Shown piece after piece: positions 1 through 8,431 of a stretch of 64,000 nucleotides of DNA (position 1 is its first letter; each line of letters begins with the position of its first letter). This DNA comes from Mesoaciditoga lauensis cd-1655R = DSM 25116 (lineage in GTDB: Bacteria; Thermotogota; Thermotogae; Mesoaciditogales; Mesoaciditogaceae). The stretch covers positions 62,001 through 126,000 of the forward strand of contig NZ_JQJI01000002.1 of the NCBI RefSeq assembly GCF_000745455.1, read 5' to 3'. The notes under the pieces were generated by a model. It did not search any database, was not told the origin of the DNA, and saw only the letters and a list, made by a program, of their open reading frames with translations. Made by a program: the position numbers and the translations under genes.

Positions 1-203
1 TTGATAACAAGGTATTTTGGAATGATTTTATTCAGAACTACAACAACAGACAGAATAGAGAATCGGCATGTTTTACCCACACTAAACTGATGAGAACCCA
101 AAATTCTCATTTGCTCTCACTCTAACTTCTTGCTATTTACAATATTCACTGTGAGTTAATGTATAATCTTCAAGATTAAAAATAAAATTTGGAGATGATG
201 GTC
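1..203. other. Upstream intergenic region of mobB
   Basis: No gene is visible on either strand. A TATAAT hexamer at 162-167 could be a -10 element for the mobB-mobA pair, but the best upstream partner (TTTACA at 136-141) is 20 bases away, so the promoter is only tentative. The first 120 bases show nothing I can name. Confidence 0.4.
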
Positions 204-932
204 TTGAAACTAATAGAATTCTTTGGCCCTTCTAATTCTGGAAAAACGGTTGCTATAACGAAGATGGCTGAGATGTTGAAAAAACATGGCTACTCTGTGG
301 CTACAGTTAAAAGCACACCTCATTCTCTTGATTACGAGAGCGACTCAAAAGACAGCATGAAATACCTTGAAGCAGGGTCTAATTTGTCAGTCGCCATTGG
401 AAAAAATGGAACCATCTTTCACCTTTCAAAATCCGTAAAATTGTTTGAAATTCTGGAACATATAAACTACGATTTTGTGCTCGTAGAAGGAGAAACAGGG
501 TTTCCAATGCCTAAAATACTTTTCTTAAAGGAAAAAGAAGGAATAGAAAGAATAGACGATTTAACAATAGCGGTGGTTGGAAACATTGAGGATGAAAATA
601 AAAATCTTCAAGAAATCAAACCTGGCGATTACGAGACACTTTACAACATCATTCTCGCACAGGCAATGCCACCTCTTCCAGGTGACGATTGTGGACATTG
701 CGGAAGCGACTGCACAACGATGATGATAGGCATAATAAAGGGAGAAAAAACTTACAAAAACTGTGTTAAACTTTCCAAAAAATCTGTTAACGTAGAATTT
801 GATGGAAAAAACGTACCAATATTGCCATTTATTTCTTCTATAATCAGTGATGTTAATGCCGGCATCTTGAAAAATCTAAAAGGCATGAAGAGAGAAGGGC
901 GCGTCAAAATAGAGTTTGATTTGAGAGACTGA
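204..932 (+). CDS. mobB: Molybdopterin-guanine dinucleotide biosynthesis protein MobB with C-terminal Fe-S motif
   Basis: GTP-binding adaptor of molybdenum (or tungsten) cofactor maturation, thought to assist MobA. The P-loop GPSNSGKT lies at residues 8-15, directly after the N-terminal strand, as usual for MobB. I chose TTG 204 because GGAG at 191-194 sits nine bases upstream and the protein then begins KLIEFFGPSNSGKT; starts at TTG 189 or ATG 195/198 would lie on top of that ribosome site. The C-terminal half has Cys163-x2-Cys166-x3-Cys170-x16-Cys187 preceded by PLPGDD, resembling the small 4Fe-4S domain of RnfB/CODH-type proteins. It is followed four bases later by mobA. No molybdoenzyme gene is visible in this window. 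Confidence 0.85.
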   Translation: MKLIEFFGPSNSGKTVAITKMAEMLKKHGYSVATVKSTPHSLDYESDSKDSMKYLEAGSNLSVAIGKNGTIFHLSKSVKLFEILEHINYDFVLVEGETGFPMPKILFLKEKEGIERIDDLTIAVVGNIEDENKNLQEIKPGDYETLYNIILAQAMPPLPGDDCGHCGSDCTTMMIGIIKGEKTYKNCVKLSKKSVNVEFDGKNVPILPFISSIISDVNAGILKNLKGMKREGRVKIEFDLRD

Positions 933-936
933 AAAG

Positions 937-1521
937 ATGGGAATATCTCTTGCCATACTCACCGGCGGAAATTCAAAGAGATTCGGCACTAACAAGTGTA
1001 CTTTCCAATTAGGCGGAAAAACGATGATCGAGATGATGCTGGAATCCGTCTCTTTTCTGTTCGATGAGATCATATTTGCCGGTACAGATCCAAAAATAAA
1101 AGTGGGCAAAGTAGCGCCTGATCTGCATCCCAACAAAGGACCCGTCGGTGGACTGGAAAGTGCGTTAATGCGCGCGAAAAATGAATACGTCTTCCTGTTG
1201 GCATGCGATATGCCACTTGTTTCTTCTATTGTGATAAAGAAAATGATCGATAGTGTGAAGGATCAAAGTATTCTGTGTCCTTTCGTGGATAAAAAATACC
1301 AAACGACCCATGCAATATATTCAAAAAGCATATTACCCATTGTGCGAAAAGAATTAAAAAGGGATAAATCCACTCTTACTCATATAGTACTGACTGCAAG
1401 TAACGTAACTTTCTTGGACGAACGTTTTTTTCATGATGTTGAAAAATATGAACGAAGCTTCAAAAATTTCAATTCCCTAGAAGAGTTAAAAAGGCAGCTT
1501 GGAAGGGCCTCGCTTTCGTAA
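937..1521 (+). CDS. mobA: Molybdenum cofactor guanylyltransferase
   Basis: Transfers GMP from GTP to molybdopterin to make the guanine dinucleotide cofactor. The nucleotidyltransferase signature LTGGNSKRFGTNK is at residues 8-20, a GPVGGLESAL segment follows, and the metal-binding ACDMPL motif is near residue 90. At 194 residues it has the normal family length. The ATG follows mobB by four bases with only a weak ribosome site (GAGAG at 924-928), suggesting translational coupling. It probably acts with MobB in the cytoplasm. Confidence 0.9.
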   Translation: MGISLAILTGGNSKRFGTNKCTFQLGGKTMIEMMLESVSFLFDEIIFAGTDPKIKVGKVAPDLHPNKGPVGGLESALMRAKNEYVFLLACDMPLVSSIVIKKMIDSVKDQSILCPFVDKKYQTTHAIYSKSILPIVRKELKRDKSTLTHIVLTASNVTFLDERFFHDVEKYERSFKNFNSLEELKRQLGRASLS

Positions 1522-1565
1522 AGGGCCCTAAAATATGCCTCATTTTTGTGATACAATATAAATAG

Positions 1566-1652
1566 AAACGGGGAGCCGGTGGACCGGCTGAGAGGAGGCT
1601 GAAAGCCTCGACCCTTTGAACCTGCTCCGGGTAATGCCGGCGAAGGGAAAAA
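1566..1652 (+). promoter_or_regulatory. TPP (THI-box) riboswitch aptamer
   Basis: The conserved thiamine-pyrophosphate aptamer elements occur in order: GGGGAGCC at 1570-1577, a hairpin GCCGG/CCGGC, CTGAGA at 1588-1593, an extra hairpin GAGGCTGAAAGCCTC, then GACCCTTTGAACCTG, CCGGGTAATGCCGGCG and AAGGGA. It lies immediately upstream of thiB-thiP, which fits sensing of intracellular TPP to control thiamine uptake. Confidence 0.95.
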
Positions 1653-1656
1653 TGGG

Positions 1657-1691
1657 CCGTTCCCCGTTTTGTTTGGGAACGGATTTTTTAT
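1657..1691 (+). terminator. Riboswitch-controlled terminator with competing antiterminator
   Basis: CCGTTCCC at 1657-1664 pairs perfectly with GGGAACGG at 1675-1682 and is followed by a T-run, giving an intrinsic terminator. The nine bases AAACGGGGA at 1566-1574 are also perfectly complementary to TCCCCGTTT at 1661-1669. That antiterminator pairing uses the 5' strand of aptamer helix P2 and part of the terminator stem, so the two folds exclude each other. Inference: TPP binding frees 1661-1669, the terminator forms and expression is off. Confidence 0.85.
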
Positions 1692-1711
1692 TTTAATGGA
1701 GGTGGCGTTGT

Positions 1712-2704
1712 ATGAAAAGGTTCATGGTGGTACTTTCCGTTGTGGTGTTGATAGTGGTTGGAGTTTTTGCCACGGAGACGCTCACTGTTTACACTTACGA
1801 TAGCTTTATATCCGGCATGGCAAAACAGGTTGGACCTATCTTTGAAAAGATGTACAACTGCAAGGTGAATTTTCTCTCATTCGGAGATTCGGGCAGTTTG
1901 CTGTCGTGTTTGATTTTGGAAAAGTCACATTCAAGGGCAGATATCGTGATAGGTTTGTCTCAAAGTCAGCTTCCCAAAGCCCTGCAAGCCGATATATTCC
2001 TTCCATACAAGCCCACTGACGTTGCAAGCATTGTGAACAAATCTTTTTTGGTAGATAAGGAATACAGAGTTATTCCCTTTGATTACGGTGCTTTGGCCAT
2101 TGATTACAACATCAAGAGTGTCAAAAATCCTCCAAAGAGCTTTAAAGAACTTCTTGAACCCCGCTTTGCGCATTCTTTGATAGTAGAAGATCCAAGGACA
2201 TCGAGTACCGGTTTGGATTTCTTACTTTGGACCATAGGGGTTTACGGAGACAAATGGCAAGATTATTGGAAGGATCTTTTGAATTCAATAAAAACGGTAA
2301 CCGCCGGATGGGACAGCGCCTTTGAAATGCTGGAAAAGGGCGAAGCACCAATGATGGTAAGCTTTGCAACGGATGAAGCTTACAATTATTACTATTACAA
2401 AGGCTCTAACATTGGTGTGATAATACCTTCCGAAGGGGCATACGTTATGGTTGAATACGCGGGCATATTGAAAAGGACTAGACATTTGAGTTTGGCTCAT
2501 AAATTCATGGATTTTATCCTTTCAAAGGAATTTCAAAGTGCCATCCCTTTGAATCAATGGATGTATCCAGTTACGAACGTGAAGCTTCCTGAAGTTTACA
2601 AGTACGCTCCCAGGATATCAAAAGACGTTATTCTTGATCCTTCGCTTATTCAAAAGAACCTTTCAAAATGGATTGAGGAATGGAGTATGTTGGTGATAAA
2701 GTGA
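1712..2704 (+). CDS. thiB: Thiamine ABC transporter substrate-binding protein
   Basis: Secreted protein that captures thiamine or its phosphates for the ThiP permease. An N-terminal signal peptide covers about residues 1-20 (MKRFMVVLSVVVLIVVGVFA). The mature protein opens with LTVYTYDSF, the typical start of ThiB/TbpA proteins; ADIVIGLSQSQ and IPFDYGALAIDYN are also family-like. At 330 residues the length is normal. A GGAGGTGG ribosome site precedes the ATG. The TPP riboswitch directly upstream supports thiamine as the ligand. Confidence 0.9.
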   Translation: MKRFMVVLSVVVLIVVGVFATETLTVYTYDSFISGMAKQVGPIFEKMYNCKVNFLSFGDSGSLLSCLILEKSHSRADIVIGLSQSQLPKALQADIFLPYKPTDVASIVNKSFLVDKEYRVIPFDYGALAIDYNIKSVKNPPKSFKELLEPRFAHSLIVEDPRTSSTGLDFLLWTIGVYGDKWQDYWKDLLNSIKTVTAGWDSAFEMLEKGEAPMMVSFATDEAYNYYYYKGSNIGVIIPSEGAYVMVEYAGILKRTRHLSLAHKFMDFILSKEFQSAIPLNQWMYPVTNVKLPEVYKYAPRISKDVILDPSLIQKNLSKWIEEWSMLVIK

Positions 2705-4284
2705 GAAAAAAAGATTATCTTGAGATGCTTCCCACCGCCATTTTGATGGTGGGAGCATTTTTACTTCCGCTGGCTTTGATAATAATCTACGCTTTTGAAT
2801 TCAAAGGCAGGCTGAATTTTTTTTCACCGTTAAACCTTCATGTTGTGAAATTCACCTTTTATCAGGCCACACTTTCAGCGCTTTTTGCAAGTGTAATCGG
2901 ATTTCCCGCCGCTTATTTAATAGGGAAGACGAACTTCAAGTTCAAAGGAACTTTTTCAGCGCTTTCAAGCATTCCTTTCGTCATGCCATCTGTTTCCATG
3001 GCTTTGGGCTTTTTCACGTTTTACGGAGCAAATGGCTTTTTAAACGAGTACTTCTTATGGCCTTTGTTTCATGTGAGATTTGAGCCTCTTTTTTCACTTT
3101 TCGGAATAATCATGGGAAATGCCTTTTACAATTTTCCTCTTGTGATGATCATCGTGGGCGGTGCGCTTGCCAGCGTGAATCCAATTTATTTAGAAGCCGC
3201 TAGGATAGACGGAGCTTCTAAGTTAAAAGGATTTTTCTACGTGGAGCTACCGATAATTTTCCCCGCCATGGTAAGTGCTTTTCTTTTGGCGTTTATTTAT
3301 TGTTTTACCTCCTTTGCCGTTGTGCTCATATTGGGTGGCGCAAGATATGCCACCATAGAGGTTCAGATATACATGTATTTGAGGACGCTTTTGGATTTCA
3401 AAAATGCGGCTGCCTTAACGGTTGTACAATTATCTTTTGTCTTTTCGCTTGCTTTTGTTTTCTCGTTGTTAAAAAGAGGCTTCGGAGTTTTTTCACAAGA
3501 GATTTCTAGTTCAAAATCCAAATTCCCATTATGGGGATATTTTTACGTGATTTTCATGGGGATTTTCGTTTTCGGACCAATCTTTTCACAAGCGTTCGCT
3601 GGATTTTGGAACTTTCAAAAATCATCTTTTACCTTAGAATGGATGAAAAACCTATTTTCTGGGCAGATGGATCCTTACATAGGGAATTCCATTTTTTATG
3701 CCATCTTTTGGACGTTGATTTTTGCCGTATCAAGCTCTTTGATGGTCATGATACTCTCAAGCATTTCAAGCAGGGTTATCCAGAAGAAAAAGATGCACCT
3801 TTTGGATGCCCTTTTCACATCACCACTTGCAATATCTCCCGTGACGTTGGCGTTTGGGTACATCATCCTGGAGGGGTACGTTTACATTACTTTTCCAGTA
3901 GAGATGGTTGCCATTTACACCGTGATATCTTTCCCCATAGGTTTTCAGATTTTTTCATCTGCCTGGGAGAGATTTCCATCGTTTGTGGATGATGCAGCGT
4001 CTATTGATGGTGCAGGCTTTTGGACGAAGCTTTTTAAGATATATCTTCCCATCTTGAAGCCCCAGATGTTTTCTTCTTTTCTTTTTTCTTTCGCAATAGC
4101 GATGGGAGAAATGGGGGCCACTATGGTACTTTACGATCCAAGGTTTCCCACGATTTCCGTCAGCGCTTACAGACTTTTTTCTTCGCGCCATATTCCAGAA
4201 GCGCAAGCGCTTGGAACACTTCTTACCATATCCACTTTTATCATTTTCTACATAATTGAAAAGCCGTTTTTAACTGAAAAATAG
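2680..4284 (+). CDS. thiP: Thiamine ABC transporter permease
   Basis: Inner-membrane permease of about 530 residues with two tandem copies of the binding-protein-dependent permease fold, as in ThiP. EAARIDGA near residue 174 and DDAASIDGAG near residue 442 are the two EAA-type cytoplasmic loops that contact the ATPase. About 12 membrane segments are apparent. The longest start is ATG 2680 inside thiB. GTG 2701, overlapping the thiB stop as GTGA, is an equally good and perhaps better start, giving MRKKDYLEML. No ATPase gene (thiQ) follows, so the ATPase must be encoded elsewhere. Confidence 0.88.
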   Translation: MEYVGDKVRKKDYLEMLPTAILMVGAFLLPLALIIIYAFEFKGRLNFFSPLNLHVVKFTFYQATLSALFASVIGFPAAYLIGKTNFKFKGTFSALSSIPFVMPSVSMALGFFTFYGANGFLNEYFLWPLFHVRFEPLFSLFGIIMGNAFYNFPLVMIIVGGALASVNPIYLEAARIDGASKLKGFFYVELPIIFPAMVSAFLLAFIYCFTSFAVVLILGGARYATIEVQIYMYLRTLLDFKNAAALTVVQLSFVFSLAFVFSLLKRGFGVFSQEISSSKSKFPLWGYFYVIFMGIFVFGPIFSQAFAGFWNFQKSSFTLEWMKNLFSGQMDPYIGNSIFYAIFWTLIFAVSSSLMVMILSSISSRVIQKKKMHLLDALFTSPLAISPVTLAFGYIILEGYVYITFPVEMVAIYTVISFPIGFQIFSSAWERFPSFVDDAASIDGAGFWTKLFKIYLPILKPQMFSSFLFSFAIAMGEMGATMVLYDPRFPTISVSAYRLFSSRHIPEAQALGTLLTISTFIIFYIIEKPFLTEK

Positions 4285-4436
4285 GATTTTTTGACCATTA
4301 TTGGCCGTCAACGGAATTTATTACCGTTATACTTTCATTTCCTCCATTTTTCTTTAAATTGCATACGATATTTTGTTTTTATGCCATTTATGGTGTATGA
4401 TCTAAATTGTATGCATATTAAGAAGAGGTGAGAGGG
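4285..4436. promoter_or_regulatory. Intergenic region with a paired TAAATTG motif
   Basis: Two similar blocks, TAAATTGCATACG (starting 4355) and TAAATTGTATGCA (starting 4403), lie about 48 bases apart. Their cores TGCATAC (4360-4366) and GTATGCA (4409-4415) also form an inverted repeat. This could be an operator or promoter region for the CBS-glgA-galT operon, but no known regulator is identified and the call is weak. Confidence 0.3.
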
Positions 4437-5039
4437 ATGGAAGTAAGAGATTGGATGGAAAAAGATTTTGAAAAGATTCCCGCAGATGCTTTAATTGGAA
4501 AAGCAAAGGAAATTCTGAGGTCTGAGGATGCCAATTGTGGCGTTGTGTGTGATGGTGATGAATTCGTTGGGATATTGAAAAGCGATAAGATCCTTGGAGT
4601 GGATGACGACAAACCGGTTTTGGATTTCGTTGATAAAGTCGTTTACGTCCTTGATCCTCAAGACACCCTAGATGAAGCAGCGGTATTTTTCCTGGAAGCG
4701 GATATGGAAAAGCTTCCCGTTCTTGAGGATGGAAAGATCGTTGGGGTTTTGGATCTTTTCCAAATACTCGACGCGTTCACGCAGATGGCGGGTTTCGGTG
4801 AAGGTGGCATAAGGCTTGAACTCGAACTTGAAGATGCTCCCGGGGAATTGAAGAAAGTTATAGACATCCTTTACGCTCATTCTTTGAACATATTGTCGGT
4901 GTTGGTGCACAATTCAAGGGAAGTTGGAAAGAAAATCGTTATTTTGCGTGTGATTGGTAAGAACGTGAAGGATCTTGCAAAAATTTTAGAAGTGAGTAAT
5001 ATAAGTTACCGTTCAATCATAAAAGAAGAAGAAGTGTGA
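4437..5039 (+). CDS. CBS-pair protein with C-terminal ACT-like domain (AcuB-like)
   Basis: Cytosolic protein of about 200 residues. Two CBS domains occupy roughly residues 1-115 (VRDWMEKDFEKIPADALIGK...; LPVLEDGKIVGVLDL), followed by an ACT-like fold (RLELELEDAPGELKKVIDIL...) at about 125-198. CBS pairs usually bind adenosine nucleotides and ACT domains small metabolites, so a regulatory role is likely, but the target is unknown. ATG 4437 is preferred over GTG 4428 because AGGTG at 4426-4430 is well spaced from it. Its end overlaps the region before glgA, so it may belong to the glycogen operon. Confidence 0.7.
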   Translation: MEVRDWMEKDFEKIPADALIGKAKEILRSEDANCGVVCDGDEFVGILKSDKILGVDDDKPVLDFVDKVVYVLDPQDTLDEAAVFFLEADMEKLPVLEDGKIVGVLDLFQILDAFTQMAGFGEGGIRLELELEDAPGELKKVIDILYAHSLNILSVLVHNSREVGKKIVILRVIGKNVKDLAKILEVSNISYRSIIKEEEV

Positions 5040-5056
5040 AAAAGGAGGTAGTAGCG

Positions 5057-6499
5057 GTGAAAGTCGCGGTTGTTTCTTTTGAGGTTTACCCATTGGCTAA
5101 GGTTGGAGGACTTGCCGATGTTGCGGGTGCGCTTCCAAAAGCGCTTAAGAAGAAAGGAATAGATGTATCGATATTCATGCCTTTTCATAAAAAAGTGAAG
5201 GATAACGTTAAAAAGTTGGAACTTCCTTTGAAGAAAGTTCTGGACGAATTCGATTTAGGGCTTGATACGACCGAAAAAGCGTCTCTCTTCCAAACGATCT
5301 TGCCGGGCACCGATATACCGGTTTATTTGGTGGAAAACGCCCATTACTTTTCTTCGGAAGACGTGTACGGATCACCAGACGGCGGAGAGCAAGCTATATT
5401 CTTTACCAAAGCTGTTTTAGAATCCATAAAGAAGATGGGAGAGCCGTTTGACGTCATTCATGCCAACGACTGGCAAACTGGGTTATTACCCGTTTATTTA
5501 AAAACGGTTTATTCTAACGACGCCATATTTAGTCGAACGGCTACCGTCTACACGATTCACAATTTGGGATATCAGGGAATATTCGACAGACTTTACATGG
5601 ATTTTGCCAAGCTTCCGGGTTATCTTTTCAATCCAGATGGAGTTGAATTTTACGGCAAGCTGAATTTCATGAAGGGCGGAATAATATTCTCGGATATCGT
5701 GAACACGGTTAGTCCAACTTACGCACAAGAGATAAAAACTCCTGAATACGGAGAAAAACTTGAAGGAGTCCTTCAAGCAAGAAGCGATGTGCTTTACGGC
5801 GTGCTTAATGGAATAGACTATGAGGAAAACGATCCTTCCTCCGATAAGAGAATTCCATATCATTACAGTGTGGATAACATGGATGGAAAATGGAAGGACA
5901 AAGAAGAATTGCAAAAGGAAATGGGTTTGGAAGTTAAGCCAGATATTCCGGTGATAGGTCTTATAAGCAGATTAGTCGATCAAAAAGGGTTGGATTTGGT
6001 CAACGATGTGATGAGATATGTTATGAGTTGTGGTGTTCAATTTGTCTTATTGGGAACGGGAGACAAGAAATACGAAGAGTCTTTCTCAAATCTTGCAAAA
6101 GAATTCCCAGGCAAAGCCGGCGTGAAAATAGGCTTTGATATAAACCTGGCACAACGCATTTACGCCGGTTCCGATTTTTTCCTCATGCCTTCTAGGTATG
6201 AGCCTTGTGGACTGGGACAGATGTACAGTCTTAGATACGGAACAATACCGATAGTCAGATACACAGGCGGTTTGGCCGATACCGTTAACGAATTTGACGG
6301 CGAAAAGGGAAATGGTTTTGGATTCAAGCCATACGATTCCGCTTATTTGGCAAGAACCATTGTTAAAGCTTTGTATTACTACAACAGAAAAGATGATATG
6401 AAAACCCTTATACGTAACGCCATGACCACAGACCTTTCATGGGAGAGATCTGCGCAAGAGTACTTGAAACTTTACAATTTAGCTCTAAAAAATCATTGA
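5057..6499 (+). CDS. glgA: Glycogen synthase (ADP-glucose type, GT5)
   Basis: Adds glucosyl units from ADP-glucose to the growing alpha-1,4-glucan. Starting at GTG 5057, with AGGAGGTA at 5043-5049 as ribosome site, the protein opens KVAVVSFEVYPLAKVGGLADV. This is the canonical GlgA N-terminus containing the K-x-G-G-L nucleotide-binding motif. The C-terminal lobe holds SRYEPCGLGQMYSLRYGT and RYTGGLADTV, the GT-B motif with the catalytic Glu region. The length, 480 residues, is normal. An upstream GTG at 5036 overlaps the CBS gene but would place the Shine-Dalgarno inside the coding sequence. Confidence 0.95.
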   Translation: MKVAVVSFEVYPLAKVGGLADVAGALPKALKKKGIDVSIFMPFHKKVKDNVKKLELPLKKVLDEFDLGLDTTEKASLFQTILPGTDIPVYLVENAHYFSSEDVYGSPDGGEQAIFFTKAVLESIKKMGEPFDVIHANDWQTGLLPVYLKTVYSNDAIFSRTATVYTIHNLGYQGIFDRLYMDFAKLPGYLFNPDGVEFYGKLNFMKGGIIFSDIVNTVSPTYAQEIKTPEYGEKLEGVLQARSDVLYGVLNGIDYEENDPSSDKRIPYHYSVDNMDGKWKDKEELQKEMGLEVKPDIPVIGLISRLVDQKGLDLVNDVMRYVMSCGVQFVLLGTGDKKYEESFSNLAKEFPGKAGVKIGFDINLAQRIYAGSDFFLMPSRYEPCGLGQMYSLRYGTIPIVRYTGGLADTVNEFDGEKGNGFGFKPYDSAYLARTIVKALYYYNRKDDMKTLIRNAMTTDLSWERSAQEYLKLYNLALKNH

Positions 6500-6510
6500 G
6501 GTGATTTGAC

Positions 6511-7521
6511 ATGCCAGAACTTAGAAAAGATCCAATTGTTAGAAGTTGGGTCATAATATCCACGGAACGCGCAAAACGTCCACATGATTTTGCGAAGCCA
6601 AAGGAAGAAAAGGTAAGCAAGTTCGATCCTTTCGCACCGGGAAACGAATCCGTAACCCCACCAGAGATAATGGCTTTCAGGCCCGCTAACACCCAACCTG
6701 ACACGCCAGGATGGTGGATAAGGGTTGTTCCAAACAAATTCCCCGCTTTAGATCCAAATTTGGATTTGAAGAAACTTGGGCACGGTATCTACGATTCCAT
6801 GTCGGGTTTTGGAGCTCATGAAATAGTGATAGAAACTCCAGACAGCGAAGCCACGATAGCCACCCTTGATTACAAACAGGTTGAAGAGATAGTGTGGGCT
6901 TATCGCGAAAGGTACAACGCCCTTTTGAAAGACGAAAGGATAAAGTACGTCTTGATCTTCAAAAACTATGGAGCAGATGCTGGCGCTTCGCTCGCACACT
7001 CTCATTCTCAAATAATTGCCACTCCAACGGTTCCAAGCCGAGTTGTGAGTGAAATGGAAGGATCAAGCGAGTACTACAAATTCAGGGAAAGATGCATTTA
7101 CTGCGATATCATTCAGCAAGAGAAGATGGAAAACACCAGAATCGTAGAAGAAAATGAGGATTTCATAGCTTTTGAGCCTTACGCTTCACGCGCACCATTT
7201 GAAACATGGATACTTCCCAAAACCCATCAGTACGATTTTGGAGAGATAAGCGAAGAAAACGTGAAGACATTCTCCAAAATTTTGAAAAACGTGCTTTTGC
7301 GTATGAGAATATCCCTGGACGATCCGCCATACAATTTCATGATACATACAGGCATGCCATCTGGAGAGGGAAGAAATTATTACCATTGGCATCTTGAAAT
7401 AGTGCCTCGCTTGACAAAATTGGCTGGTTTTGAATGGGGTTCCGGATTTTACATAAACCCAACACCACCAGAAGAAGCTGCCAAATATTTGAGAGAAGTC
7501 GACATTTCAAAGGAATCATGA
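6511..7521 (+). CDS. galT: Galactose-1-phosphate uridylyltransferase
   Basis: Exchanges UDP between glucose-1-phosphate and galactose-1-phosphate (Leloir pathway). It begins with the family-typical PELRKDPIVRSWVIIS. The active-site region reads SLAHSHSQIIAT (catalytic His-x-His) near residue 165, and a second His cluster YYHWHLEIVPRL lies near residue 290. CIYCDII near residue 189 may bind metal. 336 residues is close to the thermophile GalT length. A GAGGTGATT ribosome site precedes ATG 6511. No galK or galE is visible next to it; the glgA neighbour suggests sugar-phosphate and glycogen metabolism. Confidence 0.93.
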   Translation: MPELRKDPIVRSWVIISTERAKRPHDFAKPKEEKVSKFDPFAPGNESVTPPEIMAFRPANTQPDTPGWWIRVVPNKFPALDPNLDLKKLGHGIYDSMSGFGAHEIVIETPDSEATIATLDYKQVEEIVWAYRERYNALLKDERIKYVLIFKNYGADAGASLAHSHSQIIATPTVPSRVVSEMEGSSEYYKFRERCIYCDIIQQEKMENTRIVEENEDFIAFEPYASRAPFETWILPKTHQYDFGEISEENVKTFSKILKNVLLRMRISLDDPPYNFMIHTGMPSGEGRNYYHWHLEIVPRLTKLAGFEWGSGFYINPTPPEEAAKYLREVDISKES

Positions 7522-8321
7522 AAAAGATAAAAGTTGTAAACCTTAGAAGAACTGTCCCCATAAGCGTAACGGGGACAGTTTGTGCCTTACATTGCAAACA
7601 TTGCAATGCGCATTACCTCGAACACATGATGGCTATAAACAAAACAAATATCCCACAACCAACGAAGAGTCTTCTTATAAGTGGTGGCTCGACGAAAGAC
7701 GGAAGGGTGCCTGTTTTGGAACACATGGATAAGATAAGGGAATTGAAGGCGAAAGGGTACAGACTGAACTTTCATGTGGGGTTAATTGACGAAAAGGAAG
7801 CTTTTGAGATATCCAGGGTGGCAGATGCCATATCTTTCGACTTTGTTGGCGACGATGAGACGATAAAATACGTGTACAATCTGGACAAAAAAGTTTCTGA
7901 TTACATACGAACTTTTGAAGTGCTGAAAAAGTTCAGCGATAACGTTTATCCACATATCACCGTGGGGCTGAATTGTGGCAAGATAACGCACGAGTACAAA
8001 TCGATAGACATTCTTTCAAAGTATGCCCAAAAAAAGGTGGTTTTTATCGTTTTCATTCCAACGGTTGGCACTCAATTTGAGAATTGCCCTACTCCTCTAC
8101 TAGAAGATGTCAAAAGTGTATTCGCATATGCGCGGGAGAAGTTCGATTGTGATTTGAATTTGGGATGTATGTACCCCAAAGGAAAAGACAGAGATGAAAT
8201 CGCCATGGCAGCGGTCGATGCGAATTTTAACGTCATAACCCAACCCTCCAAAAAAGTTGTGGAGTATCTTAAAAAAGAGGGATATGCCATCGAATATTCT
8301 GATGAATGTTGTGTATTGTGA
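7518..8321 (+). CDS. Radical SAM protein of unknown function (biotin-synthase-like, COG1856 type)
   Basis: The start overlaps the galT stop as ATGA, so the genes are translationally coupled. Cys22-x3-Cys26-x2-Cys29 (CALHCKHC) is the radical SAM 4Fe-4S motif, followed by LLISGGSTKDGRVPV, which matches the SAM-binding GGE-like and glycine-rich strand. The protein is a single compact domain of about 267 residues and ends in a CC pair (DECCVL). It resembles the uncharacterised homologues of biotin synthase seen in anaerobes and archaea. Substrate unknown. A longer start at 7434 lies inside galT and is not credible. Confidence 0.72.
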   Translation: MKKIKVVNLRRTVPISVTGTVCALHCKHCNAHYLEHMMAINKTNIPQPTKSLLISGGSTKDGRVPVLEHMDKIRELKAKGYRLNFHVGLIDEKEAFEISRVADAISFDFVGDDETIKYVYNLDKKVSDYIRTFEVLKKFSDNVYPHITVGLNCGKITHEYKSIDILSKYAQKKVVFIVFIPTVGTQFENCPTPLLEDVKSVFAYAREKFDCDLNLGCMYPKGKDRDEIAMAAVDANFNVITQPSKKVVEYLKKEGYAIEYSDECCVL

Positions 8322-8336
8322 ATTAATTCTCATTCT

Positions 8337-8365
8337 TGGATATAGGAAAGGAAATATGGTATCAT
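8337..8365 (+). promoter_or_regulatory. Probable promoter of the TetR-family gene
   Basis: TTGGAT at 8337-8342 and TATCAT at 8360-8365 are separated by 17 bases, a plausible housekeeping sigma promoter. The palindromic operator begins two to four bases downstream of the -10 element, so repressor binding would block transcription initiation. Confidence 0.5.
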
Positions 8366-8366
8366 T

Positions 8367-8384
8367 TGACCGATCGGTAAATCA
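8367..8384. promoter_or_regulatory. Palindromic operator, probably for the adjacent TetR regulator
   Basis: ACCGATCGGT at 8369-8378 is a perfect ten-base palindrome inside a longer near-palindrome (TTTGACCGATCGGTAAAT). Operators of this form are common for TetR-family repressors. It lies about 50 bases before the regulator start, which suggests autoregulation. Confidence 0.65.
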
Positions 8385-8431
8385 ACTTCAACTTGGCTTC
8401 AAATCAACTTCGTGAAGAAGGGAGGGCCTTT

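Noticed and set aside
1504-1529. Terminator behind mobA
   Set aside because: AGGGCC and GGCCCT can pair, but there is no T-run after the stem; it may be only a weak hairpin.
3531-3992. 153-codon open frame inside thiP
   Set aside because: It lies in another frame of a clear permease gene; the composition (His, Phe, Arg-rich) is that of a frame shadow.
5498-5914. 138-codon minus-strand frame inside glgA
   Set aside because: It is antisense to a well-supported glycogen synthase; no independent support.
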